This document shows positions 35,995 through 45,189 of a stretch of 64,000 nt of DNA, one piece after another. The DNA is from Burkholderiaceae bacterium (GTDB lineage Bacteria > Pseudomonadota > Gammaproteobacteria > Burkholderiales > Burkholderiaceae). The stretch is taken from positions 118,069 through 182,068 of the forward strand of contig CANFOT010000001.1 of NCBI GenBank assembly GCA_947448625.1, written 5' to 3'. The notes under the pieces were generated by a model that was not told the DNA's origin, did not search any database, and saw only the letters and a list, made by a program, of their open reading frames with translations. Positions within the stretch are counted from its first letter, which is position 1; each line of letters starts with the position of its first letter. Made by a program: the position numbers and the translations under genes.

Positions 35995-36228
35995 TTACGC
36001 TTCAAATACCCGAACTTGCTGCTCAACTTGGGCAAGCATGCCCTGGCAATGCTTTAAGAGGGCTGCGCCACGTTGGTATGCCAAAAGCGTCTCTTCTAAC
36101 GAAAATTTGCCTGACTCCATGTCAGAAATCAGCTTTTCAAGCTCCTTGACAGCCAGCTCATAACGTAAGTTAGGGTCGATTTGAACCTCAAGACCGGGTT
36201 TCTGACCCTCAGATTTCTTCGCTGGCAT
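35995..36228 (-). CDS. xseB: Exodeoxyribonuclease VII small subunit
   Basis: 77 residues: 'ELAVKELEKLISDMESGKFSLEETLLAYQRGAALLKHCQGMLAQVEQQVRVFE' is the whole conserved helical hairpin. It binds the large subunit XseA, which is not in this window, in a nuclease that trims single-stranded DNA. AAGGAAA lies upstream of ATG 36228. It is the first gene before ispA-dxs. Confidence 0.94.
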   Translation of the reverse strand: MPAKKSEGQKPGLEVQIDPNLRYELAVKELEKLISDMESGKFSLEETLLAYQRGAALLKHCQGMLAQVEQQVRVFEA

Positions 36229-36297
36229 TGGCTTATTTCCTTCAAATTTCTTGCAGATGTAGCCCTACATATTAAAGCGAGACGGGGGTCAGATGGG

Positions 36298-36303
36298 TAT
36301 AAT
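36298..36303 (+). promoter_or_regulatory. -10 box upstream of the Rieske oxygenase gene
   Basis: A perfect TATAAT in the 162-base spacer between xseB and the Rieske gene, giving a leader of about 80 bases. The leader contains a small TTCG-loop hairpin (TTAGC/GCTGA near 36357-36370). The -35 is weak. Confidence 0.4.
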
Positions 36304-36390
36304 CCCCTCCTTCCTTTCCAATATCGATCCGTCGATGGTTGGATTGGTTATTCCGCTTAGCTTCGGCTGACGTTTTCGGGGGTGGGGAGA

Positions 36391-37497
36391 ATGACTAATC
36401 TGGCTACCGCGCAGCAGCTTGCGCCGTCCAATTTACAACTGCCGGTTTCGGCTTATTTTGACGTTGATCTCTATCAGCGTGAAATTGAACTGCTTTTTAA
36501 GCAGGGCCCAGGCTATGTTGGTCACGAACTCATGGTGTCTGAGATTGGCTCTTATCAAACCTTGACCTCAGAAAATGAGGGTCGCCTGCTGGTTCGTAAT
36601 GCCCAGGGCGTTGAGCTCCTTTCCAATGTCTGCCGTCATCGCCAAGCACTCATGCTCAATGGCTCCGGAAAAACCGACAATATTGTGTGCCCCCTGCATC
36701 GCTGGACCTATGATTTAAATGGCGAATTAATGGGCGCACCCCACTTTGAAGATAAGCCCTGCCTCAATCTAGGCAAATCTCCCTTGCAAAACTGGCAGGG
36801 ACTCTTATTTGAAGGTCCCCGCGATGTTCGCGCTGATTTAGCCAAACTCGGTGTTTCAGAAGATCTCCGATTTGATGGATATGTTCTCGATCACGTTGAA
36901 GTACACGAATGCAATTACAACTGGAAAACATTCATCGAGGTCTACCTTGAGGATTACCATGTTGTCCCATTTCATCCAGGGCTGGGTAAGTTTGTTTCTT
37001 GCGAAGATTTGCGTTGGGAATTTGGTGACTGGCACAGCGTACAAACAGTTGGCATTCATAAGAATTTAGAAAAGCCGGGGTCACCCGTCTATCAAAAGTG
37101 GCATGAGGCAGTTCTGCGCCATCATGAAGGCAAGACACCTCGCCATGGCGCAATCTGGTTGACCTACTACCCCAATGTCATGGTCGAGTGGTACCCAGGT
37201 GTTTTATGCGTTTCCACCCTTCACCCTTTGGGCCCCAATAAAACGCGTAATGTGGTGGAGTTTTATTACCCAGAAGAAATTGCCTTGTTTGAGCGCGAGT
37301 TTGTAGAAGCAGAACGTGCAGCCTATATGGAAACCTGCATCGAGGATGATGAAATTGCAGAGCGTATGGATGCTGGCCGCGCTGCCCTGCTGGCCCGCGG
37401 CCACAATGAAGTAGGCCCTTACCAAAGCCCTATGGAAGACGGCATGCAGCATTTTCATGAATGGTACCGTCGTGCCATGAACTATCAAGGCGCATAA
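36391..37497 (+). CDS. Rieske non-heme iron oxygenase, alpha subunit
   Basis: 368 residues. The Rieske 2Fe-2S ligands are Cys81-x-His83 and Cys100-x2-His103. The mononuclear iron site includes His190 and His195 ('EDYHVVPFHPGL'), with an acidic ligand further on. The layout is that of aromatic-ring or quaternary-amine oxygenases. The substrate cannot be assigned. No ferredoxin or reductase gene is adjacent; the reductase at 59246 could serve. ATG 36391 has a GGGGAGA site, and GTG 36382 is the alternative. The sulfurtransferase gene follows after 38 bases. Confidence 0.88.
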   Translation: MTNLATAQQLAPSNLQLPVSAYFDVDLYQREIELLFKQGPGYVGHELMVSEIGSYQTLTSENEGRLLVRNAQGVELLSNVCRHRQALMLNGSGKTDNIVCPLHRWTYDLNGELMGAPHFEDKPCLNLGKSPLQNWQGLLFEGPRDVRADLAKLGVSEDLRFDGYVLDHVEVHECNYNWKTFIEVYLEDYHVVPFHPGLGKFVSCEDLRWEFGDWHSVQTVGIHKNLEKPGSPVYQKWHEAVLRHHEGKTPRHGAIWLTYYPNVMVEWYPGVLCVSTLHPLGPNKTRNVVEFYYPEEIALFEREFVEAERAAYMETCIEDDEIAERMDAGRAALLARGHNEVGPYQSPMEDGMQHFHEWYRRAMNYQGA

Positions 37498-37535
37498 TTC
37501 AGGAACAGCCATCTCGCCCTCAACAGGAAGCCTTC

Positions 37536-38366
37536 ATGACACCTCTCATCACTGCAAATCAGTTAGAAGAAATCATTAACAGTGGTGAGAATGTTTTAAT
37601 CTGTGATTGCCGATTTGATTTAGTTGACCCACTGGCTGGAAGAAAGTCTTACCTAGAGGGTCATATTCCTGGGGCCCTTTATGTGGATCTAGATCAGGAT
37701 TTATCCGGCCCAAAAACAGGAAGCAATGGCCGTCACCCCCTACCCACCCCTGAGGTTTGGGCACAAACCAAAACTCGCTTAGGCATTGACTCCAAAACTT
37801 TAGTGATTGCCTATGACAACCAAGGCTCCGTATACGCCAGTCGCTTATGGTGGATGCTTAAATCTACTGGTCATGCCAATGTACAAGTTTTAGATGGTGG
37901 CCTAGACGCCTGGAATGGTCCGATCGGTACCCTGCCACGTCAAGTAGAGCCAACAAAGCTAGCTGTAGCAGCGATGCCCTATGTTGGCCTAGTGTCAGCA
38001 GGCGATGTTATCGAAAATCTTCAGAGCAAAAAAAGTATTGTGATTGACGCTCGAGCAAACGATCGCTTCCATGGTCAAAACGAAACTCTGGATCCTGTCG
38101 GCGGACATATTCCTGGAGCAATTAATTATTTCTTTAGAGAAAATCTGTCAGGCAAATCATTTAAGCACCCTGAACAACTTTATCAAGACTTTCATGCGCT
38201 CCTAGGCTCAAGCAAGGCCTCCGAAGTCATTCATCAGTGCGGCTCCGGGGTGACAGCCTGTCATAACTTACTAGCAATGGAAATCGCTGGACTTAAAGGC
38301 TCACGACTATATGCAGGTAGCTGGAGCGAATGGTGCTCTGACCCGAGCCGGCCGGTGGCACTTTAA
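37536..38366 (+). CDS. sseA: Two-domain sulfurtransferase (rhodanese/3-mercaptopyruvate type)
   Basis: 276 residues in two rhodanese modules. The first is inactive ('AYDNQGSVYASRLWWML'). The second carries the catalytic Cys in 'QCGSGVTACHNLLAMEIAG'. CGSGVT is the loop of 3-mercaptopyruvate sulfurtransferase rather than of thiosulfate sulfurtransferase. It moves sulfur to cyanide or thiols in the cytoplasm. ATG 37536 has an AGGAAG site nine bases upstream; an in-frame start at 37461 would lie inside the preceding gene. Its 3' end overlaps the convergent ZIP gene by four bases. Confidence 0.88.
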   Translation: MTPLITANQLEEIINSGENVLICDCRFDLVDPLAGRKSYLEGHIPGALYVDLDQDLSGPKTGSNGRHPLPTPEVWAQTKTRLGIDSKTLVIAYDNQGSVYASRLWWMLKSTGHANVQVLDGGLDAWNGPIGTLPRQVEPTKLAVAAMPYVGLVSAGDVIENLQSKKSIVIDARANDRFHGQNETLDPVGGHIPGAINYFFRENLSGKSFKHPEQLYQDFHALLGSSKASEVIHQCGSGVTACHNLLAMEIAGLKGSRLYAGSWSEWCSDPSRPVAL

Positions 38367-39136
38367 TGCAGTAGCGAGAGCAAGATTACAAAACCAACGC
38401 CACAGGCAATCAAAATCGTTTGACGCAAAGACTCCGCCCAATGTGGGCGTCGATGCATTTGCGGGATGAGATCACTCACCGCAATATAAATAAAACTACT
38501 TGAAGCAATGACCAGCAAGTAAGGCATTGCTGCATGGGCTTTCTCCAAAAAGAAGTAAGCCAATACACCACCAACTACGGCGGATAATCCACAAATCAAG
38601 TTGTACATTAATGCACGAGTGCGCGTGAACCCTGCATTGAGTAGCACAATGAAATCGCCAATCTCTTGCGGAATCTCGTGTGCAATGATGGCAATGGCAG
38701 TAAAGATGCCTACTTGGTAATCCGCCATAAACGCAGCAGCAATCAAAACGCCGTCAACAAAATTGTGCAAACCATCACCAACTAAAATCATCCAGCCACT
38801 GCGACCCGCCACTTCGGCATCATGACCATGGTGATGGCCATGACCATCCCCTTCATGGTGATGACTGTGACGCAGTAAAGCAATCTTCTCTAGCAAGAAG
38901 AAACCCAAAAGACCCGCGAGTAAAGTTGCAAATAGCAATTGAGGGCTTGCGCCTGCCATGGTAAATGCCTCAGGCAATGAATGCAGCAAGGCTGTAGCCA
39001 ACAAGATGCCGACAGACACGCTGACCATGCCATCGACCATCTTCGAGAGCAAAGACAAAGAAAAACTTGCGGCGACTAAAACACTGGCCGTACCCGCTAG
39101 CGCAGTCACCAACAAGATGCTTTGCAGAACTGACAT
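38363..39136 (-). CDS. ZIP-family metal transporter
   Basis: 257 residues with about eight membrane helices and a His-rich loop ('HSHHHEGDGHGHHHGHDAE') near residue 90-108. Helix IV has 'GDGLHNFVDGVLIAAAF' and helix V has 'AIIAHEIPQEIGDFIVL', the paired metal site (HNxxD, HExPQ) of the ZIP family. It moves zinc or another divalent cation into the cytoplasm. It lies five bases downstream of the dienelactone-hydrolase gene on the same strand. The exact metal is not readable. Confidence 0.92.
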   Translation of the reverse strand: MSVLQSILLVTALAGTASVLVAASFSLSLLSKMVDGMVSVSVGILLATALLHSLPEAFTMAGASPQLLFATLLAGLLGFFLLEKIALLRHSHHHEGDGHGHHHGHDAEVAGRSGWMILVGDGLHNFVDGVLIAAAFMADYQVGIFTAIAIIAHEIPQEIGDFIVLLNAGFTRTRALMYNLICGLSAVVGGVLAYFFLEKAHAAMPYLLVIASSSFIYIAVSDLIPQMHRRPHWAESLRQTILIACGVGFVILLSLLH

Positions 39137-39141
39137 ATAAA

Positions 39142-40038
39142 TTATGCGACCCCGTTTTGTTTAAACCAAGCCACGCACTTTTCCCAACCATCTTTAGCTG
39201 GGCCCTCGCGATAGCTTGCGCGATAGTCCGCATGAAATGCATGTGGGGCATCTGGATAAATCTCGAAACGACAGGCTTTAGCAGCTGGATTTTTTGGAGC
39301 TGCTTTGGCAAGCGCTTCACGCATTTGATCCAGACTTTCCAAGGAAATACCAGTGTCAGCACCCCCATACAAGCCTAGTACTGGCGCCTTCAAATCGGCG
39401 GCAAGATCAACTGGATGACGTGGATTACCCTCTGTTTTCTCGCCAATAACGCGACCATACCAAGCGACCCCAGCCTTAACCTGCGGCAGCGTGGCTGAAA
39501 GCCAAGTAATGCGACCACCCCAACAGAATCCAGTGACGCCTACTTTTTTCAAGTCACCACCATTCTTACCGGCCCAAACTAAGGCTGCTTGCAGATCATT
39601 AAGAACTTGTACATCAGGCGTTGGAGCCACGATATTTTTTTGAATCTCAGCAATCGTGCCATACGTATTTGGATCCCCCACTCGGGCAAAGAATTCTGGA
39701 GCAATTGCTAGGTAACCTAATTTGGCAAAACGTCTAGTAACGTCCGCAATGTACTCATGAACACCAAAGATTTCACTGACGACGATCACGATTGGCAAAT
39801 TACCTTTAGCCTTCTCTGGACGAGAAACATAGGCAGGCAACTGAAAACTTCCGACTGGAATCATTTGCTCGCCCGCTTTAATGCCAGCAAAATCGGTTTC
39901 AATTGCTGCAGCCAGCACAGGCTCAGAGGCGGCCACAAATCCAATGCCCATAGTTGTTGCGGTAATCGCAGAGGCTTTTATAAAACCCCTTCTATCGCTA
40001 GACACCATTTTTGAATCATGATCTTTCTTAGCAGCCAT
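39142..40038 (-). CDS. Dienelactone-hydrolase-family protein with Tat signal
   Basis: 298 residues. 'SSDRRGFIKASAITATTMGIGF' is a twin-arginine signal, so the folded enzyme is sent to the periplasm. The nucleophile is Cys in 'GFCWGGRI'; the acid lies in 'GGADTGIS' and the His in 'DAPHAFHADY'. Members hydrolyse dienelactones or other cyclic esters. Periplasmic members are common in betaproteobacteria, with uncertain substrates. It sits 18 bases after polA and may be transcribed with it. Confidence 0.9.
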   Translation of the reverse strand: MAAKKDHDSKMVSSDRRGFIKASAITATTMGIGFVAASEPVLAAAIETDFAGIKAGEQMIPVGSFQLPAYVSRPEKAKGNLPIVIVVSEIFGVHEYIADVTRRFAKLGYLAIAPEFFARVGDPNTYGTIAEIQKNIVAPTPDVQVLNDLQAALVWAGKNGGDLKKVGVTGFCWGGRITWLSATLPQVKAGVAWYGRVIGEKTEGNPRHPVDLAADLKAPVLGLYGGADTGISLESLDQMREALAKAAPKNPAAKACRFEIYPDAPHAFHADYRASYREGPAKDGWEKCVAWFKQNGVA

Positions 40039-40056
40039 CTTTTAGCCCCCCTTTAT

Positions 40057-42885
40057 TTAGTGCGCTTCTTCCCAATTATCGCCAATCCCAATCCCAACTA
40101 CCAACGGAACCTTTAACTCGGCAACCTTACACATCAAGTCCGGCAATTTTGCCTGCAAGAGCTCCAACTCATCTAGAGGCACGTCAAACACCAATTCATC
40201 ATGCACTTGAAGCAACATGCGGGTCTTGAGCTGTTCTTTCTCCAGCCAATTCTCCACTGCAACCATGGCCAATTTAATCAAATCAGCAGCCGTTCCCTGC
40301 ATTGGCGCATTAATCGCAGCCCGCTCTGCACCTTGGCGTCGCGGACCATTTGAGCCCTTAATTTCGGGCAACCATAGGCGCCTACCAAATACCGTCTCAA
40401 CATAACCATTCTCCCTGGCTTCCAAACGAGTGCGCTCCATATATTGAGCTACGCCCGGATAGCGATCAAAATACTTGGCGATGTAGTTTTGAGCTGCTGA
40501 GCGCTCAATTCCCAAGTTACCGGCCAAACCAAACGCACTCATGCCATAGATCAAGCCAAAGTTAATCACCTTGGCATAACGGCGCTGCTCTGAGGTGACA
40601 GTTTCTAGCGGTACACCAAAAATCTCAGCAGCCGTAGCTTGGTGTACATCTTTACCCGCAGCAAACGCAGCAAGCAGATTCTCATCTTCAGCAATGTGAG
40701 CCATGATGCGCAACTCAATTTGCGAATAGTCCGCAGATAGCAACTTGCAACCTTCAGCCGGGATAAATGCCTCACGAATACGGCGACCCTCTTCTGTGCG
40801 AACGGGAATATTTTGCAAATTTGGATCGCTTGATGCCAAACGTCCAGTCACCGCGGTTGCTTGAGAAAAGCTTGTATGTACACGCCCCGTTTTAGGATCG
40901 GCCATACGGGGAAGCTTCTCAATATAGGTCGACATCAGCTTAGCCAAGCTACGGTAATCCAAGATACGTGCCGGCAAAGGATAGTCTTCTGCCAACTTCT
41001 GCAAGACCTCTTCATCCGTTGATGGCGCTCCCGATGGCGTCTTCTTGATAACTGGAAGCTCTAGCTGCCCAAATAAAATTTCTGCAATCTGTTTTGGGGA
41101 CTGGATATTGAACGGCTGGCCCGCTAACTTATGAATCTCACCCTCCAAAGCAAGAAGACGTTTGCCAACTTCTTGACCTTGTTGGGACAACAGCGCCGAA
41201 TCAATCCGAATTCCATTGCGCTCCATGATTCCCAGGACGCGCATTGCTGGCATCTCAATGTGGTCATAAACATAGAGCAGACCGGGGCTCACTTGGATTT
41301 GTGGCCACAGTGCTAAATGCAAACGCAAAGTAATGTCAGCATCTTCAGCAGCGTAATCTGTGGCGATCTTTAGATCCACTTGATCAAAACCAATTTGATG
41401 CACCCCTTTACCGCAAACCTCCTCATACCGGATAGTCTTCATGCCGAGATGTCGCTCAGCCAGGCTATCCATGTTATGCGGCATATGCGATTCAAGCACA
41501 TAAGATTCGAGCATAGTGTCGAACTGAACACCCCGCAAAGTGATGCCATAGTTCGCAAAAATATGGCTATCGTATTTTAAGTTTTGACCCACCTTAAATT
41601 GCGTAGGACTCTCGAGCCAAGACTTTAGTTTTGCTAAGACCAGATCACGACTAAGTTGGTCTTCTGCGTTGCGATGTGCCACCGGAATGTAGCAAGCCTC
41701 CCCAGGCGTAACGCAAAGTGAGATACCTACAAGCTCTGCGGCGAGCGCGTCTAAGCTGGTTGTTTCGGTATCAACGGCAGCGAGCTCTGAAGTTTCAATC
41801 TTTTTTATCCAGCGATCTAATACCACCTCATCAACAACACATTCATAGCGCTTGCCGATCGCACTTTGTAGATCGGTTGTTTCTTGCGACAAAGCTGTTG
41901 TTGCTTCAGTCGCAGTGGGACCAAACTTCTTGGTCGCAGATTTTGCGTTTTGCTCAGAAGCATTTTTGATTGGGCTTCCAGCTAAATCAAAACCACCGCC
42001 GACTTCTGCAGTCGATCCACCAAGTTGCTTCTCGACATCTCGTAACCAAGTTTTGAATGCGTAACGCTCAAATAACTCACGTAAGAGTGGCGCATCTTCT
42101 GGCTTTGCATGTAAATCATCCAAGCCTGGTAGATGCGGCGATAAATCACAATCAGTTTTAACTGTAATCAGTTGGCGCGCCTGTGGCAGCCATTGCAAAC
42201 TGTTGCGCAGATTCTCACCCACAACACCTTTAACCTGATCAGCGTTCGCCATCAAGTTGTCTAAGTCACCAAACTCAGCCAACCATTTATTGGCAGTTTT
42301 AGGGCCCGCCTTAGGAACGCCAGGTACGTTATCGACCGCATCGCCAATGATTGAAAGGTAATCCACAATCCGCTCTGGAGGTACGCCAAATTTTGCAATC
42401 ACCCCATCGATATCCAGCTTTTCATCGGTCATCGTATTAATCAGGGTGACCGATGAATTCACCAGTTGAGCCAAATCTTTATCGCCAGTCGAGATAATCG
42501 TTTCCCAGCCAGCTAGGGTTGCCTGGCAAGCTAGGGTAGCTATCACGTCATCGGCCTCAACCCCTGAAACCATTAATACTGGCCAGCCTAAAGCCTTCAC
42601 CATGGCATGTATTGGCTCAATCTGTTTAACTAAGTCCTCAGGCATAGGAGACCGATGTGCCTTGTATTCGGGGTACATTTCATCCCGAAATGTCTTCCCT
42701 TTGGCATCAAAAACACAAGCGATATGGTCCGCCTTGAGTTCCGAGCGAGCCCGGCGCATCATATTTACCATCCCATAGATTGCCCCCGTTGGGTCACCCG
42801 CCCCATTCCTGAGGTCTGGCATGGCGTGAAAGGCGCGATAGAGGTAGCTAGAACCGTCTACCAACAAGAGTCTATGTTTAGTCAT
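40057..42885 (-). CDS. polA: DNA polymerase I
   Basis: 942 residues with all three domains: 5'-3' nuclease (1-290), 3'-5' exonuclease (about 350-540) and polymerase. The exonuclease acids are present ('AAVDTETTSLD', 'YAAEDADITLR'), so proofreading seems kept. Polymerase motifs A ('SADYSQIELRIMAHI'), B ('RRYAKVINFGLIYGM') and C ('LLQVHDELVFDVP') are intact. It fills gaps and removes primers. ATG 42885 is chosen over TTG 42900. There is no ribosome site, and a promoter lies immediately upstream. Confidence 0.97.
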   Translation of the reverse strand: MTKHRLLLVDGSSYLYRAFHAMPDLRNGAGDPTGAIYGMVNMMRRARSELKADHIACVFDAKGKTFRDEMYPEYKAHRSPMPEDLVKQIEPIHAMVKALGWPVLMVSGVEADDVIATLACQATLAGWETIISTGDKDLAQLVNSSVTLINTMTDEKLDIDGVIAKFGVPPERIVDYLSIIGDAVDNVPGVPKAGPKTANKWLAEFGDLDNLMANADQVKGVVGENLRNSLQWLPQARQLITVKTDCDLSPHLPGLDDLHAKPEDAPLLRELFERYAFKTWLRDVEKQLGGSTAEVGGGFDLAGSPIKNASEQNAKSATKKFGPTATEATTALSQETTDLQSAIGKRYECVVDEVVLDRWIKKIETSELAAVDTETTSLDALAAELVGISLCVTPGEACYIPVAHRNAEDQLSRDLVLAKLKSWLESPTQFKVGQNLKYDSHIFANYGITLRGVQFDTMLESYVLESHMPHNMDSLAERHLGMKTIRYEEVCGKGVHQIGFDQVDLKIATDYAAEDADITLRLHLALWPQIQVSPGLLYVYDHIEMPAMRVLGIMERNGIRIDSALLSQQGQEVGKRLLALEGEIHKLAGQPFNIQSPKQIAEILFGQLELPVIKKTPSGAPSTDEEVLQKLAEDYPLPARILDYRSLAKLMSTYIEKLPRMADPKTGRVHTSFSQATAVTGRLASSDPNLQNIPVRTEEGRRIREAFIPAEGCKLLSADYSQIELRIMAHIAEDENLLAAFAAGKDVHQATAAEIFGVPLETVTSEQRRYAKVINFGLIYGMSAFGLAGNLGIERSAAQNYIAKYFDRYPGVAQYMERTRLEARENGYVETVFGRRLWLPEIKGSNGPRRQGAERAAINAPMQGTAADLIKLAMVAVENWLEKEQLKTRMLLQVHDELVFDVPLDELELLQAKLPDLMCKVAELKVPLVVGIGIGDNWEEAH

Positions 42886-42898
42886 ACCGCAATCGTAC

Positions 42899-42927
42899 AA
42901 TCTAGTTGCTAACTGCCTTCAGATCAA
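42899..42927 (-). promoter_or_regulatory. Promoter of polA close to the start codon
   Basis: TTGATC (42922-42927), a 17-base spacer and TAGATT (42899-42904). The start codon follows after 13 bases, giving a leader of about six. A second -10-like TACGAT (42892-42897) would place the start at the ATG itself. Either way the mRNA has almost no leader. Confidence 0.5.
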
Positions 42928-42966
42928 GTTCAAATCCAGCTGAAATGAGGCCTAAAAAGGTGAAAA

Positions 42967-43374
42967 ATGATGCACGCTCTAACTAACTTACTCCACTCTT
43001 CATTGAGCCAAACCCTTGTTCTTGCAAGCTTTTTAGTGGCTTTTGCCTCTTTTGGGCTAAGTTCAGCACATGCTCAGAACAATTCACAAGCCTTGAGCCC
43101 ATCCGAACTACAGAGAATTAATAGCCTACCTTTAGCACCCTCAGTGAGCGCATCTGACGTGACAAATGCCCCCGAAGGTCGCAAACCAAGCTTTCAGCAC
43201 AAAGAGGCGACTGGCACCGAGGTTACCGAATACAAAGATGCCAATTCACCAACGCAGGTGGATGTGAAAACACGCTACACCAGCTATGAAATGGCTCCAC
43301 CTGCCACGGTAATGCCGGGCGTACCTAAGGACACCGATCTCATCAGCGTACCAAGTATCCGCCTCCCCTTCTGA
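42967..43374 (+). CDS. DUF2782-like small secreted protein
   Basis: 135 residues with a signal peptide ending 'SSAHAQ' near residue 36. The mature part is short, polar and beta-rich ('TEVTEYKDANSPTQVDVKTRYTSYEM'), with a Pro-rich end. This matches the DUF2782 pattern of proteobacterial proteins encoded next to polA and thrB. Function unknown, periplasmic. AAGGTG precedes the start; ATG 42970 is an alternative. Confidence 0.75.
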   Translation: MMHALTNLLHSSLSQTLVLASFLVAFASFGLSSAHAQNNSQALSPSELQRINSLPLAPSVSASDVTNAPEGRKPSFQHKEATGTEVTEYKDANSPTQVDVKTRYTSYEMAPPATVMPGVPKDTDLISVPSIRLPF

Positions 43375-43420
43375 TTGCTAATTTAATTTACTCCATCATT
43401 TGCATCGTTGATTTCTAGTC

Positions 43421-44398
43421 ATGGCCGTCTTCACACCCATTGAGCTAAGTGATATCTCCGATTGGATAGCATCCCATTTTGATATTGGGAGAGCCGTAGA
43501 TATTCGTGGAATTCATGGCGGTATCGAGAACTCGAATTTCTTTCTCGATACCGAGAAGGATGGCAAGAAGCAAGAATATGTGCTGACTATTTTTGAAAGG
43601 CTATCAGCAGAGCAGCTCCCTTATTATCTCGAGTTAATGCGTCACCTGGCCAACAAAGGCATTCCAGTACCAAAGCCCCTGGAGAATAATAGTAAAGAGA
43701 TCCTGTTCTCCCTCAAAGGTAAGCCAGCAGCGATTGTCAGTAAGCTTCCAGGCCTTTCTAGGATGGCACCCGAAGTAAAACATTGCGCATTGGTTGGTGA
43801 AAACTTGGCAAAGATGCATTTAGCCAGCGCAGACTTTAAACACACCCAAGAAAATCTTCGCAGCCTTTCTTGGTGGCAAAAAACAGTTCCGCAAGTGTTG
43901 TCACATTTAAGCAATGCGCAACAAGAATTACTGACCAGCGAGCTTGCAACTCAGGAGCAGTTCTTTGCATCAGAAGCCTATGCCGCATTACCCCAAGGCG
44001 CAAGCCACTGTGATCTGTTTAGGGATAACGCACTATTCGATCCTCAGGGCGCAAGTGATACCTCTCAAGATCAGCTAGGCGGTTTCTTCGATTTTTATTT
44101 TGCAGGCACTGATAAGTGGCTATTTGATTTGGCAGTCACCGCAAATGATTGGTGCCTTGCTGCAAATACACAAGATTTGGATCCAGCCCGCTTTACAGCG
44201 CTGATGGATGCATACCAGTCTGTTCGCCCACTGACAAGGGAAGAACAGGCAAGCTGGCCCCTGATGGTGCGCGCTGCAGCCCTGCGCTTTTGGATCTCAC
44301 GCTTGTGGGACTTCTACTTGCCGCGCGACGCTCAAATGCTCACACCACATGACCCCCGTCATTTTGAAAATATCCTCTTAAGCCGCAAAGCAAAATGA
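43421..44398 (+). CDS. thrB: Homoserine kinase (ThrB, aminoglycoside-phosphotransferase fold)
   Basis: 325 residues. 'GIHGGIENSNFFLDTE' is the nucleotide loop. The catalytic loop is 'SHCDLFRDNALFD' near 198 and the metal Asp is in 'GFFDFYFAG'. This is the ThrB type of alpha-, beta- and gamma-proteobacteria, unrelated to GHMP ThrB. It phosphorylates homoserine for threonine synthesis. Its end overlaps the next gene as ATGA, so the two are coupled. Confidence 0.93.
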   Translation: MAVFTPIELSDISDWIASHFDIGRAVDIRGIHGGIENSNFFLDTEKDGKKQEYVLTIFERLSAEQLPYYLELMRHLANKGIPVPKPLENNSKEILFSLKGKPAAIVSKLPGLSRMAPEVKHCALVGENLAKMHLASADFKHTQENLRSLSWWQKTVPQVLSHLSNAQQELLTSELATQEQFFASEAYAALPQGASHCDLFRDNALFDPQGASDTSQDQLGGFFDFYFAGTDKWLFDLAVTANDWCLAANTQDLDPARFTALMDAYQSVRPLTREEQASWPLMVRAAALRFWISRLWDFYLPRDAQMLTPHDPRHFENILLSRKAK

Positions 44399-45177
44399 AA
44401 CTCAATTCCGTCGCTCCGAAAGAAGGCTATGCCTGGATACGCCAAGGCATTTGGTTATTCAAGCAAAATCCTTTGGGCTTTCTGATGCTGGTATTCATGT
44501 ATGTGTTTGTTGCACAACTAGCGGTACTCGTACCAGTGATCGGTGTTTTTGCTGTTTTATTGCTGACGCCCACCTTATCAGTGGGCTTTATGACCGCCTG
44601 TCGACAAGCAATTCAAAAAGAGCGTATCCGTCCATCAGTGTATGTGATTGCCCTGCAATCCACCCCCTTGATTCGTAAACGCATTCTGCAGTTAGGTCTC
44701 GTATATGCCGCACTTATTCTAGCCCTGAGCTTTATCTTAAGCATGTTGGTAGATTTTGAATTACTAATCCCGCTCATGACGAATGACAAGCCCATCACCC
44801 CTGAAGCCGTCCGCCAGATTTATCTGATTCTCTTGTTTGGTGGCCTGCTCTATGTGCCAGTGGCGATGTTGATGTGGTTCTCACCCGTACTAGTTGCTTG
44901 GGCTGATATGTCAGTAGCGCAAGCACTCTTTTCAAGTGTTGTTGCCTGCTGGACAAATCGTAGCGCATTCTTTTTATATCTCGCAATTTGGAGTGCAATC
45001 TTGATTGCCATCCCTTTGTCGATCGGCTCCATCTTTGATGCGCTAGATTTAGGTCAAGCTGCGTCATTCATCATCGCACCTATCTCAATGGCGGGGCTTA
45101 CTGTGATGCATTGCTCATTCTTTGCTACCTGGAAAGCCTGCTTCGCCGAAAAAGAATCAGCAACGCTGATTGCTTAG
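44395..45177 (+). CDS. BPSS1780-family membrane protein
   Basis: 260 residues with five or six membrane helices. The start 'SVAPKEGYAWIRQGIWLFKQNPLGFLML' is the mark of the betaproteobacterial BPSS1780-like family. Function unknown. It overlaps thrB by four bases and is convergent with uvrD, with 12 bases between the stops. Confidence 0.82.
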   Translation: MKLNSVAPKEGYAWIRQGIWLFKQNPLGFLMLVFMYVFVAQLAVLVPVIGVFAVLLLTPTLSVGFMTACRQAIQKERIRPSVYVIALQSTPLIRKRILQLGLVYAALILALSFILSMLVDFELLIPLMTNDKPITPEAVRQIYLILLFGGLLYVPVAMLMWFSPVLVAWADMSVAQALFSSVVACWTNRSAFFLYLAIWSAILIAIPLSIGSIFDALDLGQAASFIIAPISMAGLTVMHCSFFATWKACFAEKESATLIA

Positions 45178-45189
45178 TTACCGAGTTAG